From Isochrysis galbana (taxonomy: Eukaryota; Haptophyta; Isochrysidales; Isochrysidaceae): a DNA stretch of 64,000 nt. Positions 25,245-35,850 of the stretch are shown piece by piece; positions within the stretch are counted from its first letter, which is position 1; the number at the start of each line of letters is the position of its first letter. The position numbers and the translations under genes are program-made. Location of the stretch: positions 718,605 through 782,604 of the forward strand of contig CM030945.1 in assembly GCA_018136815.1 (NCBI GenBank), written 5' to 3'. The notes beneath the pieces are model-generated. The model did no database searches and was not told where the DNA came from. It saw only the letters and a list, made by a program, of their open reading frames with translations.

Positions 25245-25997
25245 CAACTAAGTTTATACTTGGTTGACCCATGGGGGGGCACGAGCCCCCCCCTCTCTCC
25301 ACTCCTCCCCTGCCATGGGGGAGGAACCACCCATCCTCCTGGCACGCCTGATGGCTTGCCAGGAGGCCACTGCCCTACTGACCCACTCCCTTCCCCACAG
25401 GCTCGCCCCATTCGCCCATCCTGGCCCCTCGTGACCAGCCCATTGCTCCAACCCCCCCTCCCCCCCTGGTCGACAGGCAGACAGGTGCAGATTGGGGGCC
25501 CCAGAGGCTCAGGAGCGCCAGCGAGGGAGAGGCAGGGGAGGCCAGGGCCCAGTCCCAGCCTCCTCTGCCCCCAGAGCTGGCCTCCAGGAGCCTCCAGGGG
25601 TCGCCAGGGGCAGCTGCAGGCCTGCCGCAGGCGCGCCATCGCGCGTGCCGCAGGAGAGGGGAGAGAGAGCGCGGAGAAGGGGGTGGGCGGAGCGAGAGCT
25701 CCGCTCACCGAAAAATAGGTAAGTCCCGCACCTGTTTACAGGATAAGTCGGGGCTGAGACCGCCGCCCACTCGGAGACACAGGAGGAAGGGGGGGAATGA
25801 TCACCGGGGGGGGGCGCGGGCCACCGGACCATATCTAAGCCCTTCACCCCTATCCCCCTAGTAGTGCACGGGGGGAGTCGCCTTATGGCGGGGGGAGAAG
25901 GGCCGGGGAAGTGGGGGTGTAGAAAGTTTCCTACGTGAGTAGAAAGTAGAGGGTCCACGGCCGCGTGTGCGGTGAGACTATTAAAAGGTTTATTTAT
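25245..25997 (+). mobile_element. Hairpin-headed retroelement, copy A, with perfect 17-bp target duplication
   Basis: A 753-bp insertion flanked by TCGTGCGGATCGGAGTT at 25228-25244 and again at 25998-26014. It starts with the imperfect palindrome CAACTAAGTTTATACTTGGT and has an ATG 26 bases in, followed by a short GC hairpin (GGGGGGGCACGAGCCCCCCC). It ends in the A/T-rich tail TATTAAAAGGTTTATTTATT. The long, variable-type target duplication and the A/T-rich end fit target-primed reverse transcription (LINE or SINE style). An ORF from the ATG stays open for about 150 codons but is Pro/Gly/Arg-rich; I see no enzyme domain, so the copy is probably non-autonomous. Its last 250 bp match 52185-52441. 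Confidence 0.85.
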
Positions 25998-26014
25998 TCG
26001 TGCGGATCGGAGTT

Positions 26015-28383
26015 GGGGGCTCCTCTACAAAAACCCGCACGTGTGGACATACGACGAACCTTTTTTTTATTACTACGTGTAGGCCGCCATTTGCCATTTG
26101 CCCATTGTTTGTAGCTGGTGCGAGTGCCCTCAGCGCCCCAATAGTGAGTGACCGGGCTGACATACACTGGACGAGCCATGCATCAACTGCGCACGCACGC
26201 CATTGCGGGGTAGAGGCTCCGTTGCTGATGAGGGCATACAAGATACGAGGGCGGTCCTGCGGTCCTCGGGCCTCGGGCACTTGAAGGCTAGCGTCCACAG
26301 GAGTGGCCTCTACGTTTGAATCAACGACGGCCGAGCGGTCGAGAGTCTCAGGACGCTCCTGGGAAGCATTTTGTAGAGCACTTTGAGGCGGCTTTGATGG
26401 TGCAAGTCTCGTCTCGCCAGCCTAAAGGGTTCGCGAGTCGTCGTTCGGAGAAGACTGAGGGCTTTCAAGGTCATCCCCGGCAGAATTTTTGCAGACTTTT
26501 TCCTTGATTCCGGCCGAAGGCGCGGGTTTGAAGTTTGTACTTGTGGAAATGGACTGTTCCCAGGATCCGGGTAAGGCTCCTGAGACTCCATCCTTGGCAA
26601 CCCACGCGTCCGTAGGCGGCCTATCGACTTGGGTAGCGGGTGAAGATACTTGGGAAGGCTTGGGCACGGGTGCAGTGGTGACGGGGTCCGCGCGCGGCGG
26701 CGCAGGGCGAATTTTGCGGTGCAGAGGGTGGTGATGGGTCCATAGGAACAGATTGAGTCAATCTCTAGTGGGTGATTACTAGCGAGAGACCACACACAAG
26801 GCAGTAGGGGCTCAAGGGTACGAGGGGTCACGGCATGGCTTCGATCGCAGAGCGCTGCGACGGCTGATGGGTGCGTACGAAGACACGCCACACCACTTTC
26901 TAACATAAACAAGGGCAACACGTAATAAACACGGGAGCGAAAGCCACGGTGGGTCAACAGAGAGAGCAAAGAAGGAAAGAAGGAACCAATTGGCCAGAAG
27001 AGAACTCGTCGTCCTAGAGAAGGATTGCACACAGACACTGTCGCATCCGCGATCGACCTTTTTGTTTTAGAAGTTGTTTGCGTTTCTATGTTCCCTCCTC
27101 GCAGGCTAGCCACGAGTCACCGTCCCAGGGTCCTACATTCGTCCATTCGCCCTTGTTGCCCTCGCCTCCTTTGTCGCCTCCTTTGTCGCCTGCTTGCCCC
27201 TCACCTGGCTTACCTCCTTGCGTGCCCCTCGCGTTTTACGTTTTAGGCGAAGTCGCGCGTTCAGGTATCGCCGGTGCAAGGAACCGCCCCGTGCCTATAT
27301 CCTTCTGCATCGCAGTCCATTTTTGTGGGGCCTTCTCGCTGTGCGGCGCTTGACGCGCAGCGTAGTGCCCTCGTCGCTTCTCTCGAACCCGTCGCCTCCG
27401 ACCTCGTTCTCAACACTACCTCAATACCAAACCTCTCCAAGCCCTCAGCCTCAGCCTATCCAACCCGATCCGCCCAGCCATGTCCGCTCCGTCGTCGCGC
27501 TCGCCCTCGCCCAAGCCCGTCCTCCCGCCTTTCTCTGTTGAGGAGGTGGTCCAGCCCGTCATTGGCCACCCCCCAACTTCCGCCGCGCCTCTCGCCGCTT
27601 CCCTTCCGTCCCTTCTGTTCCCATCTGAGGCAGTAGTAACCTCGGATCCGTCAGACACAGAAAAGGCGCGAAAGGGATTCGTCCATCCTTAGCGAAGATC
27701 GTATAAATAAGATTCATCGGCGAATAGCGTCTCAACGCGAGCACAGCGGCGTGCACTTTACCTATATAGCTTTTCGTAGCTTAGCCATGGAGTAGCTGGT
27801 AGACTTAAAAAGTCTAGAAGCTTACAGAGGTGTTAGACTTACAGAGTCTAGACGCTTGAGGTTCTTGAGGGTGTACTTTAGCAAGCAAGATGCAAGATGC
27901 TCGCTACTTCCTTGGTCTTCATCGACACGTGCTTACTACTCCCTTGACCCTTGATCTCCATGCCTGGGTGATCAGTCCAGAGCTAGAGCATATTCATATT
28001 CCGAGTAGAAAGAAGCCTGTAGATGAAGCTGGTTGCTTGGCCATGTGGATATAATAGTAGACCGACATTGAATGGAGTGTAGTGATTGATAGACGCGTGG
28101 AGACGTCGTAGACGTATAGATAGACATAAGAACGAAGATTGATGATTTACTATCGCGGTTATAACGGTAGAGCGGAAAATAGCGAAATAGCCTGCAGAGG
28201 TAGAGGCTCGCGAATGCGACAGAGGGCTGCGCAGATGATGTCTTGCCTTCAGCAGGCAGGCGATCAATCTCGGGCGGCCGACGACCGACGAGTGGGACGG
28301 ATCAATAAATAAGGAATCCGGTGTGATGAATACTTCGTTTCAAAATACGTCTATCATAAGCCATACATACGCGAGTGTCGGTC
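26015..28383. other. Gene-poor stretch with weak coding signal
   Basis: No gene I can support. The minus strand has protein-like Pro/Ser-rich frames around 25990-26298 and 26422-26667. Part of the first (encoding SLTIGALRALAPATNNGQMA) recurs in altered form at 44530-44585, so it is repetitive and perhaps element-derived. The plus strand at 27274-27690 has Pro/Ser-rich frames without a recognisable fold. From 27700 to 28380 the DNA is AT-richer, with stops in all frames. Confidence 0.5.
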
Positions 28384-28737
28384 GGGCGGTCAGCTTAATA
28401 TGGCGGAAAAGCGCAAAAAGCGGGAAGCGCGCAAGCGGAAAAGGCGCGAAGACGCGGCATGGCGCCTCGCAAGCGGCCGGCGGGTGAGGACGACGACGTC
28501 TATCACTCCCGCGGCCCGCGGCGGGCGCCGCGGTTCTTTACCGGTAGAGCCCCAGAGCGTGTGCAAGGGAGGGGCGAGGGGGGAGGAGAATCGCACCATG
28601 CACCATTTTTTTTTCCGGCGAAGATTTTCGTGGCGGCAGGTGGCCCCCCGTGGGAGTTTTGTTGTGGGCTTTGGAAAATGGTCAAAAAATGTCCCCCCCC
28701 CCCATATTAGTACTTAAAAAGCCCTGTTTGACCGCCC
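28384..28737. mobile_element. MITE-like element with short terminal inverted repeats GGGCGGTCA
   Basis: The left end GGGCGGTCA (28384-28392) is mirrored by TGACCGCCC (28729-28737). The right part from about 28570, including the tail CCCTGTTTGACCGCCC, recurs inverted at 49269-49450. There is no transposase, which suggests a non-autonomous DNA element. Overlapping Lys/Arg-rich frames here are not convincing genes. Target-site duplications are not clear. Confidence 0.5.
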
Positions 28738-28746
28738 TAATATGTG

Positions 28747-29305
28747 CTACAGTAGGGGCGTACCATTAAGAAAACAGAGAATTTTGTCCTCTATACTTTC
28801 CTTAGCGCTCGGCCGCGAGACCATAGGAGTTTCTTACGCTGGGTTTCTTGCGCGGTTTGCTGAGAGCTACAATATGTAAAGATAAAGAGGTTTCTTAGCC
28901 TTAGCGTGCAGCTTTCTTGTGCTGGTGACCGGGGCTTGTTGTCCCCTAGTTTCTTGCTATGGCGGCGCCTCTCATCACCTTTCCACCTCCCACCTCCTCT
29001 CTTCCTCGCTGTCTGATGAGCTTACGTCGCGAAGAACTAGGTTTTTGCCAATTTTTGCACTTAGAAAACAAGGGCGAGCGTGAAGATGAGTGACGAGCAA
29101 TGAGTAGTGATCGCTGATCGCCAACCAGTACCCGGTACCCGACAGGCCGACAGGACCTACCGCATAGGGATTTTCTTACGTACCAGTTTCTTATCTATGG
29201 CGGGGACGCTCTTGCGCCATAGAGCTTTCTTAGCTCATGGACAGCCAATTTGCTTCTATACTTTCCTTAATGGGGTGGTTTCTTAATGGTGCACCCTTAC
29301 TGTAG
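28747..29305. mobile_element. MITE with 27-bp terminal inverted repeats (CTACAGTA...)
   Basis: The ends 28747-28773 and 29279-29305 are inverted copies of one 27-bp sequence (CTACAGTA, a short variable part, then ACCATTAAGAAA) with three or four mismatches. The interior is repetitive, with many TTTCTTA motifs and no ORF, as expected for a miniature inverted-repeat element. A single matching end occurs at 41791-41817. The element sits between the GGGCGGTCA-type element and a further TGTTTGACCACCC motif at 29359-29372, so it may have inserted within a larger element of that family. Confidence 0.75.
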
Positions 29306-29699
29306 ATGGGTGTTTTCCGGGGTTTCTGCCGCTTTACGGCGGTGTATTTCCTCAATAGTGTTTGACCACCCTAACCGTGACACCGTGAGTGCGTGGTCCT
29401 TTATCTTTATACCTAGCGGTAGTAGCCTGAATCTTCAGATGTTCTTTTGTGGGTGAGAAACAGGCCCTAAAGTATCCCGGCCGCACGCGAAGTGCATACT
29501 CCTACTGGTTCAGACGAGTGAGTACAAAACGGGGCGAGGGCGATGGAGCCGAGCTCCCTGAGAGGAAGTGTCCGAGTACTTTAGCAGTACGCAGTACTCA
29601 GCAACAGTAAAGAAAGCTCGTAGTGGGCAAGCCAAGTGGGCTTTTTCGGCCTCGCCGCCGCGGTCATCGGAGACGCCGAGAGAAGTGCCACCCCCGCGG
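29306..29699. other. Short intergenic stretch with a dispersed repeat
   Basis: About 29385-29440 repeats a segment at 23625-23700 in the same orientation (GTGAGTGCGTGGTCC, CTAGCGGTAGTAGC, GAATCTTCAG). No gene is seen. Confidence 0.5.
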
Positions 29700-30284
29700 T
29701 ATTCTCTCCCGCTCCACGCTCCCGTGCCCCCCCCGCCCAAGCTTCTTTCCCTCACCTCTCTCTTTCTCTCTCTCTCTGCCAGCACCCCCCCCTTTCTCTC
29801 TGAGATACGAATTCGGGGACTCTCTTAAACTCTTCTATGGTCTGCCTCTCTCTTTCCTACTCGCTCCATCATCTTCCCCCCCCCTCCCCCCCCCCCCCCT
29901 CCTCCCTCTCTCCTCTCTCACTCTCCCCCTAAAGTTCTCTGTTTTGTACTCTCGCCACACCGCTGTCTCTTTTTCTCCTTTCTCTCCTCCCGAGAAGACA
30001 GAGAGCCGCCGCGACATTTTCCTTTCTTCTTCTCTTTGCCCGTGCGATCGCTGGATTCTTCTGGCCTGTCTGGCACCCTTTTCTTCTTTTTTTCATCAAA
30101 GCTCTCAGCACACGATTTGTACTACTCCTAATCTTCTCTTTCCACTCTCTCGCCTTTCCTTTCCCGTATTTCACCCGCTCCCCTCCTCCCATCCCACTGT
30201 CACTCTTCTCTCCTCTCTCCTCGCCCCTTTCCCCTCCTACCCCCCTCAGCCCTCCCCCCTCCCCCCCGCCTTCCCCTCCTCCCA
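29700..30284 (+). promoter_or_regulatory. CT-rich tract directly upstream of the 7TM-phosphatase gene
   Basis: Almost 600 bp of strongly pyrimidine-rich plus strand ending at the start codon at 30285. Equivalent tracts on the coding strand precede the P5CS, DRC2 and ABCC starts. It is probably promoter and/or 5' untranslated region; no TATA box was recognised. Confidence 0.5.
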
Positions 30285-33200
30285 ATGCCCTCCCCTCCTC
30301 CGCCGGACACGCCCGAGCTCATGCCTCTCCTCTGGCTCAACCTGGTGCTCTACACGTCTCTCCTCGCCCTCGCCCTCCTCCTCCGCCCCGCCCCGCTCTC
30401 CCTCTCTCCCCGCCGCCGCCAGAGAGCCCACCTTCTCATCACGCTCTTCTCCGCCTCACGCTCCGCATGGGCAGCCTACTTGCTACACAAGCAGCTCGAG
30501 CGCGTGCGCACGGGGGACATACCCGCACCGCCTTGCCTACTCGCAATGAATATTTCCACGTGCGACCACATCGAATTCGTCTGGGACTCGGCTTCGACAC
30601 TCACATTTGTCGCCGCGGCGCTGCTCGTCGGAGCGCAGGTCGCCACGGTGCTCCTCGCAGGCTTCAGATCGTCGCAGCGGCTTTGGGCGTTTGTGCGCTT
30701 TGCGCTACTAGCAGAACTAGGTTATCTTCTCGTCCTCGTCGCTGCCGCAGCAGACCCGCACGCGCTGCCCGCGTTTGCGAGCCTTGTCGACTCGACCTCA
30801 GCTGTTCTAGGTAGCCTCTACCTGCTCGTTGCTGTCGGCTTGCTGGCGCTGGGCATCCTTTACCGCGCCGCGGCTCCCGCGTCGCTTCTCCGGTCCTTTC
30901 GCGTGGCACGCATTGCGATACCCTCCGTCTTCCTCGCGGTCCTCTTCTTCTGCGGCTTGCGCGCGGCTGACCTGCTCGTCAACTATGAGCGGAGGCGTGC
31001 GCGCATCTCAGCCACCAACTTCTTCTGGATCCTGCTCCTCTACTGCTGGCTGCCCGAGCTGGTGCCTTCGGTTGGCATCCTTGCCTTACTGCGCTCACTC
31101 TCACGCGGGCGCGCTTTGCGGCCGCGCCTCACCACGCCCAGCATCTTCCGCTACCCCTTCTCCTCTGGCGGCTTTGCTGATGTGGCCGAAGCGCCTGGCG
31201 CACCCATGCTCCCCATGGAGGCGTGCGGCTGCGGCTGCGGTGCTACCGGGCCCTGCGCCGCACAGCTGCGCAGAGGGGTGCCGCATGAGCATGCCGCCAT
31301 GCCCCGCCCGGGCGACGGCGTGGGGCCCGTGCTGACGCCCGCGCACCTAGCTGCGGGCGCTATACGTCGCTTCGAGCGCGTCGATGTGTGGTACTCCGGC
31401 GTGCGTAGTACGGTGAGTCCATCTCAGAGGACGCATTCGGCCTGTGCTGCAGGCAACGATGAACATCGCAACGACGCCGCGGGCGATGGTGCCAGGGATG
31501 TCGTTGCATGCTCGGCGGGAGCAAGCGCCGACGGCGGGGGTGTCAAGCGCTGCGACGACGGCGCCGCCGCCGCCGGTGAGCTCCAAGGCGGAGGTGCAAC
31601 TGGCTCAAAGCTGGTGCTGCGTGAACGCCTCGCCGAATCTGAATACTGCTTTACCGTGGCGGCGGCCGCCGCCGCCTTGCTCCACGCCGAGGCAGTGGCC
31701 GAGCGAGAGTGTCTCGCGCGCGAGTATTTTGCCGCTGCACCGCTTCGGACCTCGAGCAGCGGTGGTGTTGGTCCTGGCGGCGATGTCGGCGTCCTGGCGG
31801 TGTACAAAGACTCCTCGCCTCAGGCGACCCCTGATGTGGTTCCCAGTGTCGAGCATGCTCTAGATGCCGTCCCACCCGCCACACCCATGCCCACCGGCAG
31901 CGCGCCCCCGGATTTCGCCAACTCTGCCGCACCAGGTTGCTCAGCTCCCACCACGCCGCCGTGCGCGCCCGGCGGAGCTGATGCCGATGGGGCTGCCTGG
32001 AGTTTGGACGGCTCACTCGCTGGAGTGGTCCGCTCGACTGAGGCCAGCGGCGCGCCTAGCCCCAAACTCAACGGAAGGTGGACTGCCACGCCGTCGGGCG
32101 CGGGCACCGATGAACAAACAGATCTCCTCGATCGGATTAAGACGGACCTTAGGCGCGAGCGCAAACTTCCGGAAGCTGCATGGCGCCGGTGGCGAATGCG
32201 CCGGATGGACTCTCGGCTGAAGACCTCCGCTGAGGTGCTCGCCATGATGCGGGTGGCGTCTGCATGCGGGGTGTGGCCGAGCGAGCGCTGGGGCACGAGG
32301 GAGATGGCTGTCGCCGATGCCGAGAAGCGGGTAGCCGCGGAGTACGGCCTCGAAGGCACTTGCGCTCGATGCGAAAGCGGCACAGCCTCTAGCAGTACCA
32401 GAGCCACCCCAGCTTCACGGCCACGCAAATGCTGCAGCTGCGGCGTCCTATCCTTCAAACCGTCCACACTCAAGGACGAGTCGGACTTGCGCCACTTGCC
32501 CACCAACCTCCACGTGCAGAGCCTCACTGTCTATGCTGCCGCTGAGATCGCCACCGCCGCGGCCACCATTGAGGCCACTTCGGCCTCGGCGTTGCCCCCA
32601 GCTGTGCCCCGGATAGCGGCGCGCGTGACCTCAGATCGAGCTTCGCCTGCGGGAGCTACGGTCGCGCCCCTCATCGCGCCAGCTGCCGTGGCGCGCTCTC
32701 CCACCTCCAGCTCTCGAGCTCGTCTGACCGGGCGCGCCAGTACCGGCGCCTCCTTCACGTCGGCGTTGCGCGAGGGCTCGCTCAGCGGAGCGCTGGGCAG
32801 TCTCTCCAGCCTGGGCTCCTTGGGTGCCACGAGCCTCGCTAGCTTTGGCAGCGCGAGGAGCGGCAATCACAGTAATGGCCGTGCCGCCAATTTCAGCACC
32901 AGCTCCGGTGGTGTGCTCGCTAGCATCCTGCCTGACGAGGAACGATGCCAGTACCACTACATCAAGATGGAGGGCGGGCTAGTGGTGGCGACTTGCAGCG
33001 GGCGAGAGGCGGCCATGCGCACCGCGCCTCTCCGGGCTGCCGTAGCATTGGAACGTCCGTTGCCCCCACGGCTGTGCCACGCCGAATCGTTTCAGCGGTC
33101 GACACCGCACCGTGCGGGAGTGTCAGCGCCGCGGACACCCGGGCACACTTCCTTTCCGGCCGGGATTGTCTCGACGGTCGGAAACTCCGAGATGGCATTT

Positions 33201-35180
33201 GGAGAGGCTGCCGAAGCGATCGATGGGCCCCCTCGGGTTCACCCTTTGGGACACTATCTCGCTGTGACCGTTGGGGCTCCTGCCGCCCATGCCCTTGGTT
33301 TTGCCTCGGGTGGTGCATGGCAGCTTGAGGCCAAGCTGAATAAGACTCGGCGTGAGGCTGAGAACACAGAGGATCGTGCGTATGCATGCTACTTGAGGCG
33401 AAAGACGGCACAGTTAGCTGACGAGATATCGGCGCGGCGAGAGCTGTGTGTATCACAGGCGCTGCCCGCCATTGTGACCATATTCGCCGCTCGGCTTGAG
33501 CAGCAGCTACGGGCGGCTGTCGATACACACTCTGGATGCCCAGCGGGCGACGTCAACTGCGACCGTCGCAACGCCGCCACGGATCTCGCACAGCAGCCAT
33601 CTTGCTCGCACTCCTCCTGCTGCAGCGCAGCTGCGGTCATCGAGACGTGGCGCCGCTGCGGCTTCCTTATCGGCTGGCAGTCTTTGCTCTCTACCTATGG
33701 CGACGAGGCCTCGATGCTAGGCGATACCGCCGACGCCATCGCCACAATCGGCAGGCGCGGTCTTCTCTTCCGCCTAGTTCGCGCGAGACGGAACAGGATG
33801 ACACCAGCAGATGGGATAGATACAACCGAGGCGGCAGTCTCGTGCGGGACACAGAGCGCGGATACCCTAGGCGGAACAGGGCGCGGGCCCACTACCTCCA
33901 AGGTTGTCGGAGAGCGATTCCTCGCTTCAGAAGCTGAGCGGCGGGCGGTGGGCGGGGTTTCCACCGAATGGAAGATGGAGGACCCTCCTGCGGTATCGTT
34001 CGTTTCGCTGCGCCGTGGTCTCGGATCAGAGTTTGTCATCGAAATGGCAGTTGCGCCCGACTTGTGGGAGGGCCTGCCACACTCGCTGCGTTCGCCCGAC
34101 GGTGCTGCTGATCCCGCCACACCGTGTGGCGACAGGAGCGTACAACCCCAGGGCAGCTCCGACGGCTATGATCGCTCTCGCTGCTGCACCAAGCGGGGCG
34201 CGTGTGCTCGGCTCATCCGTTGCGTAGTCGTGCTCATTTCACAAGGCATCGACGCCAAGCAATCTGTTGCTCACGCGGTGGGCGGAGCGGAAGTGCAGGC
34301 TGCCATCAATAAGAAGGCTCTAGCAACCCTTCGCTGGTATGCCGAAGTGTACTGCAGGGAGGGCAGGCGCAGCCCATTGCCGTCATTTAGGGGCCGCCAC
34401 ACAAGGAGAGACAAACGTAAGTCGTCGTCCGCGAGCGACACGAGCTACACGCCGGCAGCATCAAGCGCGCCCTCTCGAGCCACGTCGGCAGCCTCTTCAG
34501 GCGCAGCACCCTGTCCTCGCTCCGGAACGGACCCACTTGACGAGCCAGATGCCACAGGCAGTGAGACGCCAACAGGCTGCAAAGAAGGCCAGGCCAGCCT
34601 CTCCTTCACAGCTGGCGGGACAGGCATCGCCGACGCTGCGGGACAAGCCAGTCGGGAATCTCCGGTGCCGAGCTACTTTGAGAGCGCGTCATGGAATCGG
34701 GGGGCTGGTGATCCTACTGCGATCGGTCCGAGTGCCTCGCCCATCGCCCCGTCCGAACTATCAGGCTCCCCGGAGAGAGCGCAAGTCGCCGACGAGACGC
34801 TCATCGGCCGTTTGCTAGCCGACGCAGAGTTGGCCGTGGCACGTTCGCAGACTGGCAAGTCGGTAGAGCTCATTCGCTCAACCGAGGCACTGGTCCGCGC
34901 CCTCGCTGGCGGCCGGATCACATCGTGTAAAAGTGCGAAGGACCGAACATCCATGGCCGTCACAGCTGAAAACGCCATTCTTTTGGTGCGCGAGCACGGT
35001 GTGCCCATTGGTGACGCCTCCGCGTTAGCGGATACCATGCGCTCATATGGAGTCCGCTGGCACAACATGCGGAAGAATGTCCGCGGCGGCACCTATGCGT
35101 TCAACTGGTTGCAGCGGAGACTTCTTCCAAAGGGATATCGCGCTCCGAAGGGTACCTTTGGCGGAGGCTGCGCTAGCTAG
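30285..35180 (+). CDS. Seven-transmembrane receptor-like protein fused to an INPP4-type phosphoinositide 4-phosphatase
   Basis: A single open frame of 1631 codons. Residues about 10-268 hold seven hydrophobic helices (roughly 10-35, 47-68, 99-127, 133-157, 171-195, 208-230, 243-268). The pattern resembles the plant THH1/TOM1/TOM3 and GPCR-like group. A long Ala/Gly/Ser-rich linker follows (about 340-880). The C-terminal half resembles type I/II inositol 3,4-bisphosphate 4-phosphatases: WRRCGFLIGWQSLLSTYGDE at about 1120, MVTS-like helices, and the catalytic Cx5R loop CKSAKDRTSMAVT with Cys1548 and Arg1554, the exact motif of INPP4A/B. Expected reaction: removal of the 4-phosphate from PtdIns(3,4)P2 at a membrane. 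Membrane receptors fused to phosphoinositide enzymes are known in Dictyostelium and oomycetes; I infer a receptor-controlled lipid phosphatase. Small in-frame introns in the linker cannot be excluded. Confidence 0.8.
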   Translation: MPSPPPPDTPELMPLLWLNLVLYTSLLALALLLRPAPLSLSPRRRQRAHLLITLFSASRSAWAAYLLHKQLERVRTGDIPAPPCLLAMNISTCDHIEFVWDSASTLTFVAAALLVGAQVATVLLAGFRSSQRLWAFVRFALLAELGYLLVLVAAAADPHALPAFASLVDSTSAVLGSLYLLVAVGLLALGILYRAAAPASLLRSFRVARIAIPSVFLAVLFFCGLRAADLLVNYERRRARISATNFFWILLLYCWLPELVPSVGILALLRSLSRGRALRPRLTTPSIFRYPFSSGGFADVAEAPGAPMLPMEACGCGCGATGPCAAQLRRGVPHEHAAMPRPGDGVGPVLTPAHLAAGAIRRFERVDVWYSGVRSTVSPSQRTHSACAAGNDEHRNDAAGDGARDVVACSAGASADGGGVKRCDDGAAAAGELQGGGATGSKLVLRERLAESEYCFTVAAAAAALLHAEAVAERECLAREYFAAAPLRTSSSGGVGPGGDVGVLAVYKDSSPQATPDVVPSVEHALDAVPPATPMPTGSAPPDFANSAAPGCSAPTTPPCAPGGADADGAAWSLDGSLAGVVRSTEASGAPSPKLNGRWTATPSGAGTDEQTDLLDRIKTDLRRERKLPEAAWRRWRMRRMDSRLKTSAEVLAMMRVASACGVWPSERWGTREMAVADAEKRVAAEYGLEGTCARCESGTASSSTRATPASRPRKCCSCGVLSFKPSTLKDESDLRHLPTNLHVQSLTVYAAAEIATAAATIEATSASALPPAVPRIAARVTSDRASPAGATVAPLIAPAAVARSPTSSSRARLTGRASTGASFTSALREGSLSGALGSLSSLGSLGATSLASFGSARSGNHSNGRAANFSTSSGGVLASILPDEERCQYHYIKMEGGLVVATCSGREAAMRTAPLRAAVALERPLPPRLCHAESFQRSTPHRAGVSAPRTPGHTSFPAGIVSTVGNSEMAFGEAAEAIDGPPRVHPLGHYLAVTVGAPAAHALGFASGGAWQLEAKLNKTRREAENTEDRAYACYLRRKTAQLADEISARRELCVSQALPAIVTIFAARLEQQLRAAVDTHSGCPAGDVNCDRRNAATDLAQQPSCSHSSCCSAAAVIETWRRCGFLIGWQSLLSTYGDEASMLGDTADAIATIGRRGLLFRLVRARRNRMTPADGIDTTEAAVSCGTQSADTLGGTGRGPTTSKVVGERFLASEAERRAVGGVSTEWKMEDPPAVSFVSLRRGLGSEFVIEMAVAPDLWEGLPHSLRSPDGAADPATPCGDRSVQPQGSSDGYDRSRCCTKRGACARLIRCVVVLISQGIDAKQSVAHAVGGAEVQAAINKKALATLRWYAEVYCREGRRSPLPSFRGRHTRRDKRKSSSASDTSYTPAASSAPSRATSAASSGAAPCPRSGTDPLDEPDATGSETPTGCKEGQASLSFTAGGTGIADAAGQASRESPVPSYFESASWNRGAGDPTAIGPSASPIAPSELSGSPERAQVADETLIGRLLADAELAVARSQTGKSVELIRSTEALVRALAGGRITSCKSAKDRTSMAVTAENAILLVREHGVPIGDASALADTMRSYGVRWHNMRKNVRGGTYAFNWLQRRLLPKGYRAPKGTFGGGCAS

Positions 35181-35800
35181 GTGAGAAGAGTGGCTGAACG
35201 GATCTTGCTCCGCAGCCTTGGCCGCCGCCTCCCTCGTCCGAAGGAGAGTCAAATTGCTATCTTTTCAATCGAGGTGCATCTCAATGGGAGCCTCTACGCT
35301 TGCTTGTGTAAAGACTTGGGAGGTGGCATTTCGAGGGTTGAGTCACCGCCGTCGCTCCCATGCCTAGGGAATACCCCACTCATCGACGATTCGCGTTGGG
35401 ATCAGCATGGCTGTTTAGGCCAGCTCTTAGTTTTTGTGGAACGCTTGAGCTATGGCCACGTTCGAGATCGCCGTTAATTATCGACTCGCCTCAAGGCTCA
35501 CTGTCCCATTGTCACTACAATTTTTCATCAACGCTCGTCGCATGGATTGCGCGGGCCTCATTTTCCCTCTCACTCAAGCAGACGGTTCAAAGGCCGCCGG
35601 CAGTTTTTAATACTTTCTTCATTACTTTATCTATACTTTGAAAGAACGGATATGGTGAATGCGGTAGCGCGTCTTGTGACTTGTGAATGTTTCGATGTGG
35701 CCGTCGGTTTCTCCAATAAGGACTTATGCGTTGACCTCAATTGTCAGTGACCATTAGGTTGTGCTATCTTCATGTGGGCATACGTCTATGCGTGCGTGCA
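35181..35800. other. 3' flank of the 7TM-phosphatase gene, nothing recognised
   Basis: AT-richer DNA with only short frames. It probably includes the 3' untranslated region of the upstream gene. Confidence 0.5.
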
Positions 35801-35850
35801 CAACTATCAGTAAACTGATAGGGTCATGGTTCGCGCGCCGCTCCCCTGGG
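35801..35850 (+). mobile_element. 5' end of the hairpin-headed retroelement family, copy D (stub)
   Basis: CAACTATCAGTAAACTGATA followed by GGGTCATGG: a palindromic stem CTATCAG/CTGATAG with an ATG at element base 26. The next bases (CGCGCGCCGCTCCCCT) resemble the start of the 50-52 kb element. The copy is interrupted at 35850 by the copia-type fossil. Confidence 0.6.

Noticed and set aside
25246-25718. The 150-codon ORF of retroelement copy A as a functional gene
   Set aside because: The corresponding frame closes early in copies B and C, so coding is not conserved.
26310-27113. 267-codon minus frame
   Set aside because: Basic and irregular composition, overlapped by other equally open frames; no recognisable fold.
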